Numbered from the stretch's first letter, positions 1-6,873 are shown. The stretch is DNA of 7,887 nt from Streptomyces violaceus (GCA_000715635.1 KL569148.1:11206-19092), one strand, 5' to 3'. Numbers and translations: made by a program. The notes: generated from the letters alone by a model not told the origin.

Positions 1-598
1 CATCCTGCGGCAGGCCGGGGTCATCCGGGCCCCTGGGCTGAACGAGATGCTGGAGTACGCGCGCGCGTTGCCGGTGCTTCCCGCCCCCCAGGGCGACAAC
101 GTCGTGATCATCACGGGGGCCGGGGGCAGCGGCGTACTGCTCTCGGACGCGGTGACGGACAACGGGCTGTCGCTGATGGAGATCCCGCCCGACCTGGACG
201 AGGCGTTCCGGAAGTTCATCCCGCCCTTCGGGGCCGCGGGCAACCCGGTGGACATCACCGGGGGTGAGCCGCCGTCGACGTACGAGGCGACGATCCGGCT
301 GGGGATGGAGGACCCGCGCATCCACGCGCTCGTCCTCGGCTACTGGCACACCATCGTCACACCTCCCATGGTCTTCGCGGAGCTCACCGCGCGCGTGGTG
401 GCCGAGTTCCGGGAGCGGGGCGTCGAGAAGCCGGTCGTGGCGTCGCTCGCGGGCGATGTGGAGGTCGAGGAGGCCTGCCAGTACCTCTACGAGCGCGGGG
501 TCGTGGCGTACCCGTACACGACCGAGAAGCCGGTGGCCGTGCTCGGCGCCAAGTACCGCTGGGCGCGGGAGGCGGGAGTGCTGGGGGGCGGTACATGA
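1..598 (+). CDS. ADP-forming acyl-CoA synthetase / acetate-CoA ligase family protein, C-terminal part (5' end outside window)
   Basis: The open frame enters from the left edge (first whole codon at 2) and ends with TGA at 596-598, giving about 198 residues. The text resembles the succinyl-CoA-ligase-like flavodoxin domain of NDP-forming acyl-CoA synthetases: a short linker (ILRQAGVIRAPGLNEMLEYA), a beta strand with a glycine turn (VVIITGAGGSGVLLSDA), the motif NPVDITGG, and a closing YPYTTEKPVAVL segment. These enzymes convert an acyl-CoA plus ADP and phosphate to acid and ATP, or the reverse, in the cytoplasm. In the usual architecture (CoA-binding, ligase domain, ATP-grasp) an ATP-grasp domain would follow, but this protein stops about 15 residues after the ligase domain. 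The ATP-grasp must therefore be N-terminal (permuted), on another polypeptide, or absent. ATG 47 is internal and not the true start. The family call is solid; the substrate is unknown. The downstream OFA transporter hints at a small carboxylate. Confidence 0.82.
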   Translation, partial: ILRQAGVIRAPGLNEMLEYARALPVLPAPQGDNVVIITGAGGSGVLLSDAVTDNGLSLMEIPPDLDEAFRKFIPPFGAAGNPVDITGGEPPSTYEATIRLGMEDPRIHALVLGYWHTIVTPPMVFAELTARVVAEFRERGVEKPVVASLAGDVEVEEACQYLYERGVVAYPYTTEKPVAVLGAKYRWAREAGVLGGGT

Positions 599-611
599 GG
601 TGAGGGAGCGG

Positions 612-644
612 GGGGCCGGCCGACGGTGCGCGTCGGCCGGCCCC
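612..644 (+). terminator. GC-rich hairpin terminator after the acyl-CoA synthetase gene
   Basis: A perfect inverted repeat pairs GGGGCCGGCCGAC (612-624) with GTCGGCCGGCCCC (632-644), 13 bp around a 7-nt loop, or 14 bp if G625-C631 pairs. It starts 13 nt after the stop codon at 598. There is no T-tract, which is common for terminators of high-GC actinomycetes. It likely ends the synthetase transcript and makes the downstream transporter a separate transcription unit, though partial read-through cannot be excluded. Confidence 0.75.
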
Positions 645-703
645 GGGACCCGCACGCGCACGAAAGGCATGGGACAGGGGGCGCTGGCCAGATCTTTCGA
701 CGC

Positions 704-709
704 AAGGGG
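704..709 (+). promoter_or_regulatory. Ribosome binding site that fixes the GTG start of the OFA transporter
   Basis: AAGGGG lies 10 nt before GTG 720. The frame is open far upstream, and an in-frame ATG at 669 has a purine stretch (GAAAGG, 662-667) only one base ahead of it, which is too close. GTG 720 gives an N-terminus (MTTTDVPRVAAHREV) that leads into the first membrane segment after a normal-length cytoplasmic tail. It is therefore preferred. Confidence 0.6.
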
Positions 710-719
710 TGCAACGCAC

Positions 720-2108
720 GTGACAACCACCGACGTTCCACGGGTCGCCGCCCATCGCGAGGTGACCGACAAGAACGGACGCGTCTATCGCATCGGCGAG
801 TCCGACATCGACATCATGGGGCGCAAGCGCAAGTGGATGGTGATCCTGCCCTGGATCGGCATGATGGGCATCTCCTCCGCCGAGTACGCGTTCGCGTCCG
901 CCGAGGACACCCTGCACACGGCGCACCATTGGAACAGCATGCACATCTTCTGGATGATGACCGTGTGGGTCTTCTTCCAGGCCGCGGTGGCCTTCCCCGC
1001 GGGCAAGCTGCGTGAGAGCGGAAAGCTGCCGGCCCGCTGGGCGATGATGTGCGGGGCGACGGGCACTCTGCTGGGCTATCTGTCGCTGGCGTTCGCGCCG
1101 CATGTCGTCTTCGCCTACATCGGCTTCAGCATGTTCAGCGGCATGGGCGCGGGCATGGTGTACGCCACCTGCGTCAACATGGTCGGCAAGTGGTATCCGG
1201 AGCGGAAGGGCGGCAAGACCGGTTTCGTCAACGGCGGTTTCGCCTACGGCTCGGTGCCTTTCGTCTTCCTCTTCAACGGCTACATGGACCTGACCAACTT
1301 CCGCTGGGTGCTGGTCTCGGTGGGTGTGTTCCTGGCCGGAATCGTCGCGTTCTCCGGCTTCTTCTTCAAGGACCCGCCGAAGAACTGGTGGCCCGCCGCG
1401 ATCGACCCGCTCAACCCGCCGAAGGACCCGCGCGCGGCCCGCTCGCTGCGCATGAACCCGCCGGCCGTCCGCCAGTACACCCCCAAGGAGGCCTGGAAGA
1501 CCGGCCGCGTGGCCCTCATGTGGTTCTGTCTGGCCTGCACGTCCGGCGTGAACATCTTCGGAATCGCCTTCCAGGTGGATATCGGCGAGGAAGCCGGGTT
1601 CGCGGGCGGCATCGTGGCCACGGCCATGTCACTGAAGGCGATCGTCAACGGCACCGGTCGCGGTGTCATCGGCTGGCTGTCCGACCTCTACGGCCGCAAG
1701 CGGTGCCTGCTCGCCGTGTGCGTCATCCTCGGTCTGTCCCAGTACGGCATCCTCTGGTCGGCCGAGGCCAAGAACCTTCCGCTGTTCCTGATCTTCTCCT
1801 CGATCTCCGGCTTCGGCGGCGGGGCCATCTTCCCGATGTTCGCGGCGCTCACCGCCGACTACTTCGGCGAGAACAACAACGCGTCCAACTACGGCATGGT
1901 CTACAGCGCCAAGCTCGTCTCCGGTCTGGGCGCGGGTATGGGTGCCGTGGTCGTCAGTGCATGGGGACACTCCGGTGCCTTCATCCTGGCCGGCACCATC
2001 TCGCTCTTCGCCGGCTGCGTGGCGGTGTTCCTCAGCCCACCGGGACGCGACAAGGAAGAGAGCCGCATCGTTCCCAATCCACAACCGCTCGGCGAGGACA
2101 CGGCCTGA
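720..2108 (+). CDS. MFS transporter, oxalate:formate antiporter (OFA) family
   Basis: The protein has 462 residues and about 12 predicted hydrophobic segments, beginning near residue 39 (WMVILPWIGMMGISSAEYAF). Family marks include VGKWYPERKGGKTGFVNGGFAYGS (split by loop 2-3, residues 155-178), the MFS-type motif GWLSDLYGRKR (318-328) and a long central cytoplasmic loop (about 217-262) containing DPPKNWWPAAIDP. R314 in NGTGRG and K398 in YSAK sit where OxlT, the oxalate/formate exchanger of Oxalobacter, carries its substrate-binding Arg and Lys; this equivalence is inferred from position and surrounding text. The protein would sit in the cytoplasmic membrane and move small organic anions. The gene starts at GTG 720, 121 nt after the synthetase stop and beyond the hairpin at 612-644, so it may have its own promoter, although no clear -35/-10 pair was seen. 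Family call is strong; oxalate as substrate is likely but unproven. Confidence 0.88.
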   Translation: MTTTDVPRVAAHREVTDKNGRVYRIGESDIDIMGRKRKWMVILPWIGMMGISSAEYAFASAEDTLHTAHHWNSMHIFWMMTVWVFFQAAVAFPAGKLRESGKLPARWAMMCGATGTLLGYLSLAFAPHVVFAYIGFSMFSGMGAGMVYATCVNMVGKWYPERKGGKTGFVNGGFAYGSVPFVFLFNGYMDLTNFRWVLVSVGVFLAGIVAFSGFFFKDPPKNWWPAAIDPLNPPKDPRAARSLRMNPPAVRQYTPKEAWKTGRVALMWFCLACTSGVNIFGIAFQVDIGEEAGFAGGIVATAMSLKAIVNGTGRGVIGWLSDLYGRKRCLLAVCVILGLSQYGILWSAEAKNLPLFLIFSSISGFGGGAIFPMFAALTADYFGENNNASNYGMVYSAKLVSGLGAGMGAVVVSAWGHSGAFILAGTISLFAGCVAVFLSPPGRDKEESRIVPNPQPLGEDTA

Positions 2109-2155
2109 CCGTGACGCGCCCGGACAGGGCTCGTGGACTGACCGTCCCTCGTGTG

Positions 2156-2189
2156 AGGAGGCCCCTCCCTGATGCGGGAGGGGCCTCCT
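2156..2189. terminator. Bidirectional hairpin terminator between convergent genes
   Basis: A perfect 14-bp stem is formed by AGGAGGCCCCTCCC (2156-2169) and GGGAGGGGCCTCCT (2176-2189) with a 6-nt loop TGATGC. It lies 47 nt after the stop of the transporter (2108) and 15 nt beyond the stop of the convergent minus-strand gene (2205). It is therefore well placed to end transcription from both sides. No clear T-tract follows on either strand. Confidence 0.85.
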
Positions 2190-2204
2190 ATGCCGGTACT
2201 GCCC

Positions 2205-3284
2205 TCAGCACTTCTCCCTCAGGGAGTGCAGGTGCGCGCTGGAGCGGCGCGCGAACGTGAAGGACTCGGCCGGGTTGTCGTGCTCGGCCTGCCAGTGATG
2301 GGCCATGCGGTGGCCGCGCAGCCGGGTGACGGCGGAGATGAACCGCTGGTAGTCGATGTCGCCGTCGCCCACGTCGGTCATGTTGTAGCCGTACGGGTTC
2401 GACGGGTCGCTCTCGCCGTCCTTCACGTGGAACAGCGGGTAGCGGTCGGGCCGCCTGAGGATGTAGTTCAGCGGTTCGAACGGCGCGGGTGTGCCGTCGG
2501 GCCGCTTGGAGAAGCGGAACTGGCCGACGTACGCCCAGTAGATGTCCATCTCCAGGTAGACGAGGTCCGGGTCGGTCTCCTTGAGCAGGATGTCGTAGAG
2601 ACGGACCTTGGGGTTGTCCGTGGCGAAGGAGAACTCCTCGGAGTGGTTGTGCTGGTAGAACTTCATGCCTCTGGCCTTCGCCGCAGCGCCGTAGGTGTTG
2701 AAGTCCTCGGCGGCGCGCTTCCAGGCGTCGACGGTGGAGCCGCAACGGAACGGGCCCGCGGCCGTGCCGATGTGCTTGAGGCCGAGGGCCTGGGCGTCGT
2801 CGAGGACCTTGGTGAGGTTCTGGGCGAAGGTGTAGGCGCCCGGGTCGTTGGAGTAGTAGCCGACGTGGCTGCCGATCGGGTTCAGGCCGTGGTTCCGTGC
2901 CAGCCGCTTGAGCTGGGCGAGCGTGATGGGGCCCGCGGAGCCCTGGGTGTAGCCGGCGAACTCGACCTCGTCGTAGCCGTATCGCTCCAGTTCGGCGAAG
3001 ACGGGGCCGAAGCCGAGGGTGGAGACCTTGTCGCGCAGGCTGTAGAGCTGGATACCCAGGCGCCCGGGCGGCAGCACGGGCCGGCCGCGGCCCTTGGCGC
3101 CGGACGCGGTGCCGGTGGTGGCGGTGGCGTTGCCGGTGGCACCCGTCGCGTTGCCGGTGGCGGCGGTCGCAGGGGCCGCGGCACCGAGCAGGGCGGCGGC
3201 GGTGGCACCGGCGGCGACCCCGAGCATGCCGCGTCTGCTGAGGCGGTGGGTGAGTTCGGGGTCGGGCTGGGAGAAGCGGCTCAT
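2205..3284 (-). CDS. Tat-exported sugar phosphate isomerase/epimerase-like TIM-barrel protein
   Basis: The protein has 359 residues and starts at ATG 3284, with GAGGAG 8 nt upstream. Residues 1-42 form a twin-arginine signal: polar head, LSRRGMLG with R17-R18, a hydrophobic stretch (VAAGATAAALLGAA) and a likely cleavage near ATA-A (residues 39-42). A low-complexity Ala/Thr/Gly/Asn linker (41-64) precedes a xylose-isomerase-like TIM barrel that opens with LGIQLYSLRDKV. Candidate metal ligands are E216/E217 in HNHSEEF, D247 in EMDIYW, H286 in HVKDG and E334 in EHDNP. Such proteins isomerise, epimerise or dehydrate sugars or cyclitols with a divalent metal. The Tat signal places this one outside the membrane, probably exported folded with its metal. 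It is the last minus-strand gene, 80 nt after the EboF-like gene, so it may be co-transcribed or have its own promoter. The open frame runs much further upstream, but that extension is a shadow of the next gene. Substrate is not recognisable. Confidence 0.88.
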   Translation of the reverse strand: MSRFSQPDPELTHRLSRRGMLGVAAGATAAALLGAAAPATAATGNATGATGNATATTGTASGAKGRGRPVLPPGRLGIQLYSLRDKVSTLGFGPVFAELERYGYDEVEFAGYTQGSAGPITLAQLKRLARNHGLNPIGSHVGYYSNDPGAYTFAQNLTKVLDDAQALGLKHIGTAAGPFRCGSTVDAWKRAAEDFNTYGAAAKARGMKFYQHNHSEEFSFATDNPKVRLYDILLKETDPDLVYLEMDIYWAYVGQFRFSKRPDGTPAPFEPLNYILRRPDRYPLFHVKDGESDPSNPYGYNMTDVGDGDIDYQRFISAVTRLRGHRMAHHWQAEHDNPAESFTFARRSSAHLHSLREKC

Positions 3285-3292
3285 GCGTGGAA

Positions 3293-3298
3293 CTCCTC
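3293..3298 (-). promoter_or_regulatory. Ribosome binding site of the Tat-exported TIM-barrel gene
   Basis: On the minus strand GAGGAG lies 8 nt before ATG 3284. It decides the start inside a much longer open frame and places the twin-arginine motif 16 residues from the N-terminus, as expected for a Tat signal. Confidence 0.75.
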
Positions 3299-3314
3299 GT
3301 GATCGCGGGGCGTT

Positions 3315-3341
3315 GTCAGTGGTGAGTGCTTCACTTGTGAC
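3315..3341. promoter_or_regulatory. Imperfect dyad, possible operator before the Tat-exported protein gene
   Basis: GTCAGTGGTGA (3315-3325) and TCACTTGTGAC (3331-3341) are inverted copies that match at 8 of 11 positions (GTCA, three mismatches, GTGA) around a 5-nt spacer. The site lies in the 80-nt gap between the EboF-like stop and the ATG at 3284. This is a typical place for an operator; a weak hairpin in the mRNA is the alternative. No convincing -10/-35 pair was found next to it. Confidence 0.3.
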
Positions 3342-3364
3342 CAGTCGGGACTGAGGCTCTGTCC

Positions 3365-4783
3365 TCAGCCGAGACCGGCGAGTTCGAGCAGCAGTGACTT
3401 CACATCGGTGGCCGCGACGCGGTCGCCGACAGCACGGGGGGTGGAGCAGATGAGGAGCGGACCGTCGTCGTCGCTCGCCGGGAGGCGGCCGTGGCTGCCG
3501 CGAATAGGTGAGGGGTCCAGGGGCACGACCGCCATGCGGTAGCGCATGCCGAGTTTCTTGCGCGCCAGAGCGGTGGCCGCCTTGACCTTGACGTAGGGGT
3601 CGAGGGGATCCATGAAGAGCTCGACCGGGTCGTAGCCGGGTTTGCGGTGGATCTCGACGAGCTGCGCGAAGTCGGGCGCCTGGGCGTCGTCGAGCCAGTA
3701 GTAGTACGTGAACCAGGCGTCGGGTTCCGCCACGGCGACGAGTTCGCCGGCGCGCGGATGGTCGAGGTGATGGGCCTTCTTGCCTTCGTCGTCGAGGAGT
3801 TGGCCGAGGCCGGGCAGACCGTCGAGGGCGGCCCGGGTGGCGTCGAGGTCCTCGGGGCGGCGGACATAGACGTGGGCGATCTGGTGATCGGCGACCGCGA
3901 AGGCACGTGACGCCATCGGGTCGAGGTACTCCATGCCGTCCTGCGTGTGCACTTCCAGGAGGCCGGCGCGGCGCAGAGCGCGGTTGATGTCGACGGGCCG
4001 GTTCACGCGGGTGATGCCGTACTCGGACAGTGCGACGACCGTGCGGCCCTCGGCGCGGGCGTCGTCCAGGAGCGGGGCCAGGGCGGCGTCCAGGTCGGTG
4101 GCCGCCTTCAGGGAGCGCGGGTCGTCGGGGCCGAAGCGCTGCAGGTCGTAGTCGAGGTGAGGGAGGTAGCAGAGCGTCAGATCGGGGTGCCGGGTGCGGA
4201 TGATGTGGCGGGTCGCGTCGATGATCCACCGGCTGGAGACGAGGTCGGCTCCGGGACCCCAGAAGTGGAAAAGGGGGAACGTGCCGAGTTTGTCGGTGAG
4301 TTCGTCGTGCAGCGCGGCCGGCCGGGTGTAGCAGTCGGGTTCCTTGCGGCCGTCGGCGTAGTAGACCGGGCGGGGGGTGACGGTGAAGTCGGTGTCGGCG
4401 CCCATGGCGTACCACCAGCAGATGTTCGCGACGGTGTAGCCGGGGTGGGCGCGGCGGGCGGCGTCCCAGAGCTTGTCGCCCGCCACGAGCCCGTTGTGCT
4501 GGCGCCACAGGAGGACGTCGCCGAGTTCGCGGAAGTACCAGCCGTTGCCGACGATGCCGTGCTCGGAGGGCATGGTGCCGGTGAGGAAGGTGGACTGGGC
4601 GGCGCAGGTGACGGCGGGCAGGACGGTGCCCAGCGGGGCGCGGGAACCGGACTGGCCGAGTGCCTTGAGGTAGGGCATGTGGTCGAGGAGCCGGGGGGTG
4701 AGGCCGACGACGTCGAGGACGAGGAGGGGTGTGGGGCCTGCCGGGGCCGGGTGTGTGCCCGGGGCGGAGGGGCGGGTGCTCAC
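3365..4783 (-). CDS. eboF: Alkaline phosphatase superfamily (type I phosphodiesterase/nucleotide pyrophosphatase-like) protein, EboF-like
   Basis: The protein has 472 residues from GTG 4783, whose GTGA overlaps the TGA of the upstream gene; AAGGAG lies 5 nt before it. The fold is that of the alkaline phosphatase/NPP superfamily. LLVLDVVGLTPRLL carries the first metal-binding D24. LPAVTCAAQSTFLTG carries T59 as presumed nucleophile, and SEHGIVGNGWY (73-83) includes N80. LPHLDYDLQRFGP (207-219), ALSEYGI (251-257) and DHQIAHVYV (299-307) correspond to the remaining active-site blocks. Compared with canonical NPPs (DxxxH, SDHG), here D211 is kept, but Q215 replaces the His and E254-Y255 replace the Asp-His pair. 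No signal peptide or membrane segment is visible, so it is probably cytoplasmic. It likely acts on a phosphate ester or diester of the unknown cluster product. The symbol eboF is assigned from family plus context. An in-frame extension upstream to 6133 is a shadow of the neighbouring genes. Confidence 0.82.
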   Translation of the reverse strand: MSTRPSAPGTHPAPAGPTPLLVLDVVGLTPRLLDHMPYLKALGQSGSRAPLGTVLPAVTCAAQSTFLTGTMPSEHGIVGNGWYFRELGDVLLWRQHNGLVAGDKLWDAARRAHPGYTVANICWWYAMGADTDFTVTPRPVYYADGRKEPDCYTRPAALHDELTDKLGTFPLFHFWGPGADLVSSRWIIDATRHIIRTRHPDLTLCYLPHLDYDLQRFGPDDPRSLKAATDLDAALAPLLDDARAEGRTVVALSEYGITRVNRPVDINRALRRAGLLEVHTQDGMEYLDPMASRAFAVADHQIAHVYVRRPEDLDATRAALDGLPGLGQLLDDEGKKAHHLDHPRAGELVAVAEPDAWFTYYYWLDDAQAPDFAQLVEIHRKPGYDPVELFMDPLDPYVKVKAATALARKKLGMRYRMAVVPLDPSPIRGSHGRLPASDDDGPLLICSTPRAVGDRVAATDVKSLLLELAGLG

Positions 4784-5949
4784 GGCAGCTCCTTCAGGCC
4801 GAGGTCCGTCAGCAGGTCGCGGGCGAGGGTGAGTTCGGCGGCGATGCCCTCGGCGAGCTGGGCGCGGCCCCTGGGGCGCAGCTCGGGCGGGAGGGCCTGC
4901 CAGGTGTAGGTCTCGACCTCCAGGTGGCGGGTGAGCGGGGCCGGGCCGCCGACGAGCCGGGTCAGTGCGGTCCTCAGGACCGGGAGTGTGGAGGTGAGGG
5001 GCGCGGCGGGGGCCGCGTGCAGGGGGACGTGGAAGTGGGCGCGCCAGGGTGCGCCGTCCGGCAGGGCGTGGCCCGCGAGGGCCTCGTCGAGGTCGTCGGT
5101 TGCGCGCAGGCCGGCGGCGGTGGCGGTACGGGTCTGGTGCAGGAAGCGGGGTTCGGCGAACGCGGAGAGGGCGTCGCGGACCTCGGGCAGATGGGGGTGT
5201 TCGGCGTGCAGGGCGGCGGAGAGCTGGGATTTGACGACGGGGACCCGGGCGTCGGTGAGGGCGTCCAGGGCGGTGTCCGGATCTTCGAAGGAGGTGGCGA
5301 GATGGCAGGTGTCGACGCAGATGCCGATGCGGTGGTGGGCGATCGCGGTGAGCGGGGCGATGGCGTCGCGGGTGGTCTCGACGACGCAGCCGGGTTCCGG
5401 TTCCAGGCCGACGCGGATGGAGCGGCCGGTCAGTTCCTCGATGGCGTCGAGGCGTTGGGCGAGGGTGCGCAGGGCGGTGCGGGCGGTCTCCGCGCGCTCC
5501 TCGTCGTACGCGGTGCGCCAGGCGAGGGGCAGGGTGGAGATGGTGCCCTCGGCCACGTCGTCGGGGAGAAGTCCTGCGAGGACCCGGGCCAGGGCGCTGG
5601 TGTGGTCGAGGCGTTGCGGGTCGGCCCAGTCCGGCTTGTAGACGCGGTACTTGACCTCTTCGGCGCCGAAGCCCTCGTAGGGGAAGCCGTTGAGGGTGAC
5701 GACCTCGAGGCCGCGCCGGTCGAGTTCGGTGCGCAGGCCGCGCAGCGCGGAGGGGTCGGTGACGAGGGCGTGGGCGGCGTCCTTGGCGAGCCACAGCCCG
5801 ATCCCGAGCCGGTCGCGGCCCAGGCGGCGGCGGACGGGCTCGCAGTGGTCGCGGAGCTGGGCGAGGACCCCGTCGAGGGTTTCGGCGGGGTGGACGTTGG
5901 TGCAGTAGGCGAGGTGGACGATGGACCCGTCGGGGTGGCGGAAGCGCAT
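4780..5949 (-). CDS. eboE: EboE-like TIM-barrel (xylose isomerase/AP endonuclease 2-like) metabolite traffic protein
   Basis: The protein has 389 residues from ATG 5949, with GGAGGT 8 nt upstream, inside the end of the preceding gene. It is a TIM-barrel protein with recognisable blocks: AYCTNVHPAETLDGV (14-28), LNGFPYEGF (86-94) followed by VKYRVYKPDWADPQR (99-113), GLEPEPG (181-187), CVDTCHLATSFED (211-223), HFHVPLH (305-311) and LEVETYTW (343-350). Acidic and histidine residues at E183/E185, D213, H216, H307 and E346 could form a divalent metal site. The YCTNVHP and NGFPYEGF text matches what I know of the EboE family, cytoplasmic proteins of the ebo cluster linked in Nostoc to movement of a scytonemin precursor to the periplasm. 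The actual reaction is unknown. The gene lies 3 nt after EboB and overlaps EboF by 4 nt, so it is translationally coupled on both sides. Confidence 0.85.
   Translation of the reverse strand: MRFRHPDGSIVHLAYCTNVHPAETLDGVLAQLRDHCEPVRRRLGRDRLGIGLWLAKDAAHALVTDPSALRGLRTELDRRGLEVVTLNGFPYEGFGAEEVKYRVYKPDWADPQRLDHTSALARVLAGLLPDDVAEGTISTLPLAWRTAYDEERAETARTALRTLAQRLDAIEELTGRSIRVGLEPEPGCVVETTRDAIAPLTAIAHHRIGICVDTCHLATSFEDPDTALDALTDARVPVVKSQLSAALHAEHPHLPEVRDALSAFAEPRFLHQTRTATAAGLRATDDLDEALAGHALPDGAPWRAHFHVPLHAAPAAPLTSTLPVLRTALTRLVGGPAPLTRHLEVETYTWQALPPELRPRGRAQLAEGIAAELTLARDLLTDLGLKELP
4789..4794 (-). promoter_or_regulatory. Ribosome binding site of the EboF-like gene
   Basis: AAGGAG on the minus strand lies 5 nt before GTG 4783, inside the last codons of the EboE-like gene. 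It supports the GTG start and rules out the much longer upstream frame as coding. Confidence 0.7.
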
Positions 5950-5952
5950 GGT

Positions 5953-6873
5953 TCACACCTCCGCGACGGGGACGCGAGCCGGCTCCTCGCCGTCTCCCGG
6001 GCCAAAATCCGGCTCGTGCGGGTCCTTCGGGGCGCCGCGGAGGACGGAGTTGCCCTCGTGAGTGGCTTCCGTGCCGGTGACGTCGAGGTTCAGGCGGCCG
6101 CTGAGCCCGTAGAAGGCGACGGGGTTGCGCCACAGCACCCGGTCGACGTCGTCCTCGTCGAAGCCCTCTGCCAGCATCAGGTCGCCGACCTTGCGGGTCT
6201 TGAGGGGGTCGCTCCTTCCCCAGTCGGCGGCGGAGTTCACGAGGACCTGCTCGGTGCCGTAGGCGCGCAGGATCGCGACCATCCGTTCCTCGTCCATCTT
6301 GGTGTCCGGATAGACGGAGAAGCCCAGCCAGGAGCCGCTGTCCTTGGCCTCCTTGACGGTGGTCTCGTTGAGGTGGTCGACCAGGACGCGTTCCGGGGGC
6401 AGGGCGGACTCCCGGACGGCGTCGACGGTGCGGCGCAGGCCGGCGAGCTTGTCGCGGTGCGGGGTGTGCACGAGCGCGGGCAGGCCGTGGTCGGCGGCGA
6501 GCTGGAGCTGCGTGGCGAGGGCGTTGTCCTCGGCGGGGGTCATGGAGTCGTAGCCGATCTCGCCGACGGCCACGACGTTGTCCTTGACGAGATACCGGGG
6601 CAGTTCGTCGAGGACGGGCACGCAGCGCGGGTCGTTCGCCTCCTTGGGGTTGAGGGCGATCGTGCAGTGGTGGGCGATGCCGTACTGGGCGGCGCGGAAG
6701 GGTTCCCAGCCGAGCAGCGCGTCGAAGTAGTCGCGGAAGGAGGCGGGCGAGGTGCGGGGCTGGCCGAGCCAGAAGGAGGGCTCGACGACGGCGCGGACAC
6801 CGGCGGCGTACATGGCCTCGTAGTCGTCGGTGGTCCGGGAGGTCATGTGGATGTGGGGGTCGAAGATGCGCAT
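5953..6873 (-). CDS. eboB: TatD-family metal-dependent hydrolase, EboB-like
   Basis: The protein has 306 residues from ATG 6873, with AAGGAG 5 nt upstream and a 1-nt overlap (TGATG) with the EboA stop. It is a TatD/amidohydrolase-type TIM barrel with an apparently complete metal site: H7 and H9 in DPHIH, E105 in GEIGYD, H136 (with H139) in LVHTPH, H167 in DHLNE and D217 in NSAADWG. Family members are metal-dependent hydrolases acting on phosphoesters or cyclic amides/esters. The ebo version is distinct from the DNase-type TatD, and its substrate is unknown. After about residue 265 there is a hydrophilic, charged tail (including HEGNSVLRGAPKDP) that extends past the barrel. No signal peptide is seen, so it should be cytoplasmic. 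Position directly after EboA and before EboE supports the EboB assignment. Confidence 0.87.
   Translation of the reverse strand: MRIFDPHIHMTSRTTDDYEAMYAAGVRAVVEPSFWLGQPRTSPASFRDYFDALLGWEPFRAAQYGIAHHCTIALNPKEANDPRCVPVLDELPRYLVKDNVVAVGEIGYDSMTPAEDNALATQLQLAADHGLPALVHTPHRDKLAGLRRTVDAVRESALPPERVLVDHLNETTVKEAKDSGSWLGFSVYPDTKMDEERMVAILRAYGTEQVLVNSAADWGRSDPLKTRKVGDLMLAEGFDEDDVDRVLWRNPVAFYGLSGRLNLDVTGTEATHEGNSVLRGAPKDPHEPDFGPGDGEEPARVPVAEV

Noticed and set aside
264..719. N-terminal extension of the OFA transporter frame overlapping the synthetase gene
   Set aside because: The extension is Arg/Ser-rich nonsense in a shadow frame of the synthetase. The transporter text begins only after GTG 720, which has a ribosome binding site.
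2172..3302. A 376-codon plus-strand open frame opposite the Tat-exported gene
   Set aside because: It begins inside the terminator hairpin and is antisense to a gene with signal peptide and conserved barrel motifs.
3342..3353. Small palindrome CAGTCGGGACTG near the EboF stop
   Set aside because: The stem is only 4-5 bp with a 2-4 nt loop, too weak to call a terminator or operator.
3285..4508. Upstream extension of the Tat-protein frame into the EboF-like gene
   Set aside because: The translated text is Arg/Pro-rich shadow sequence. A Tat signal directly after ATG 3284 with GAGGAG 8 nt upstream fixes the start.
4784..6133. Upstream extension of the EboF frame through EboE
   Set aside because: The text is Arg/Pro-rich without family similarity, opposite in frame to the well-supported EboE gene. 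GTG 4783 with AAGGAG is the clear start.
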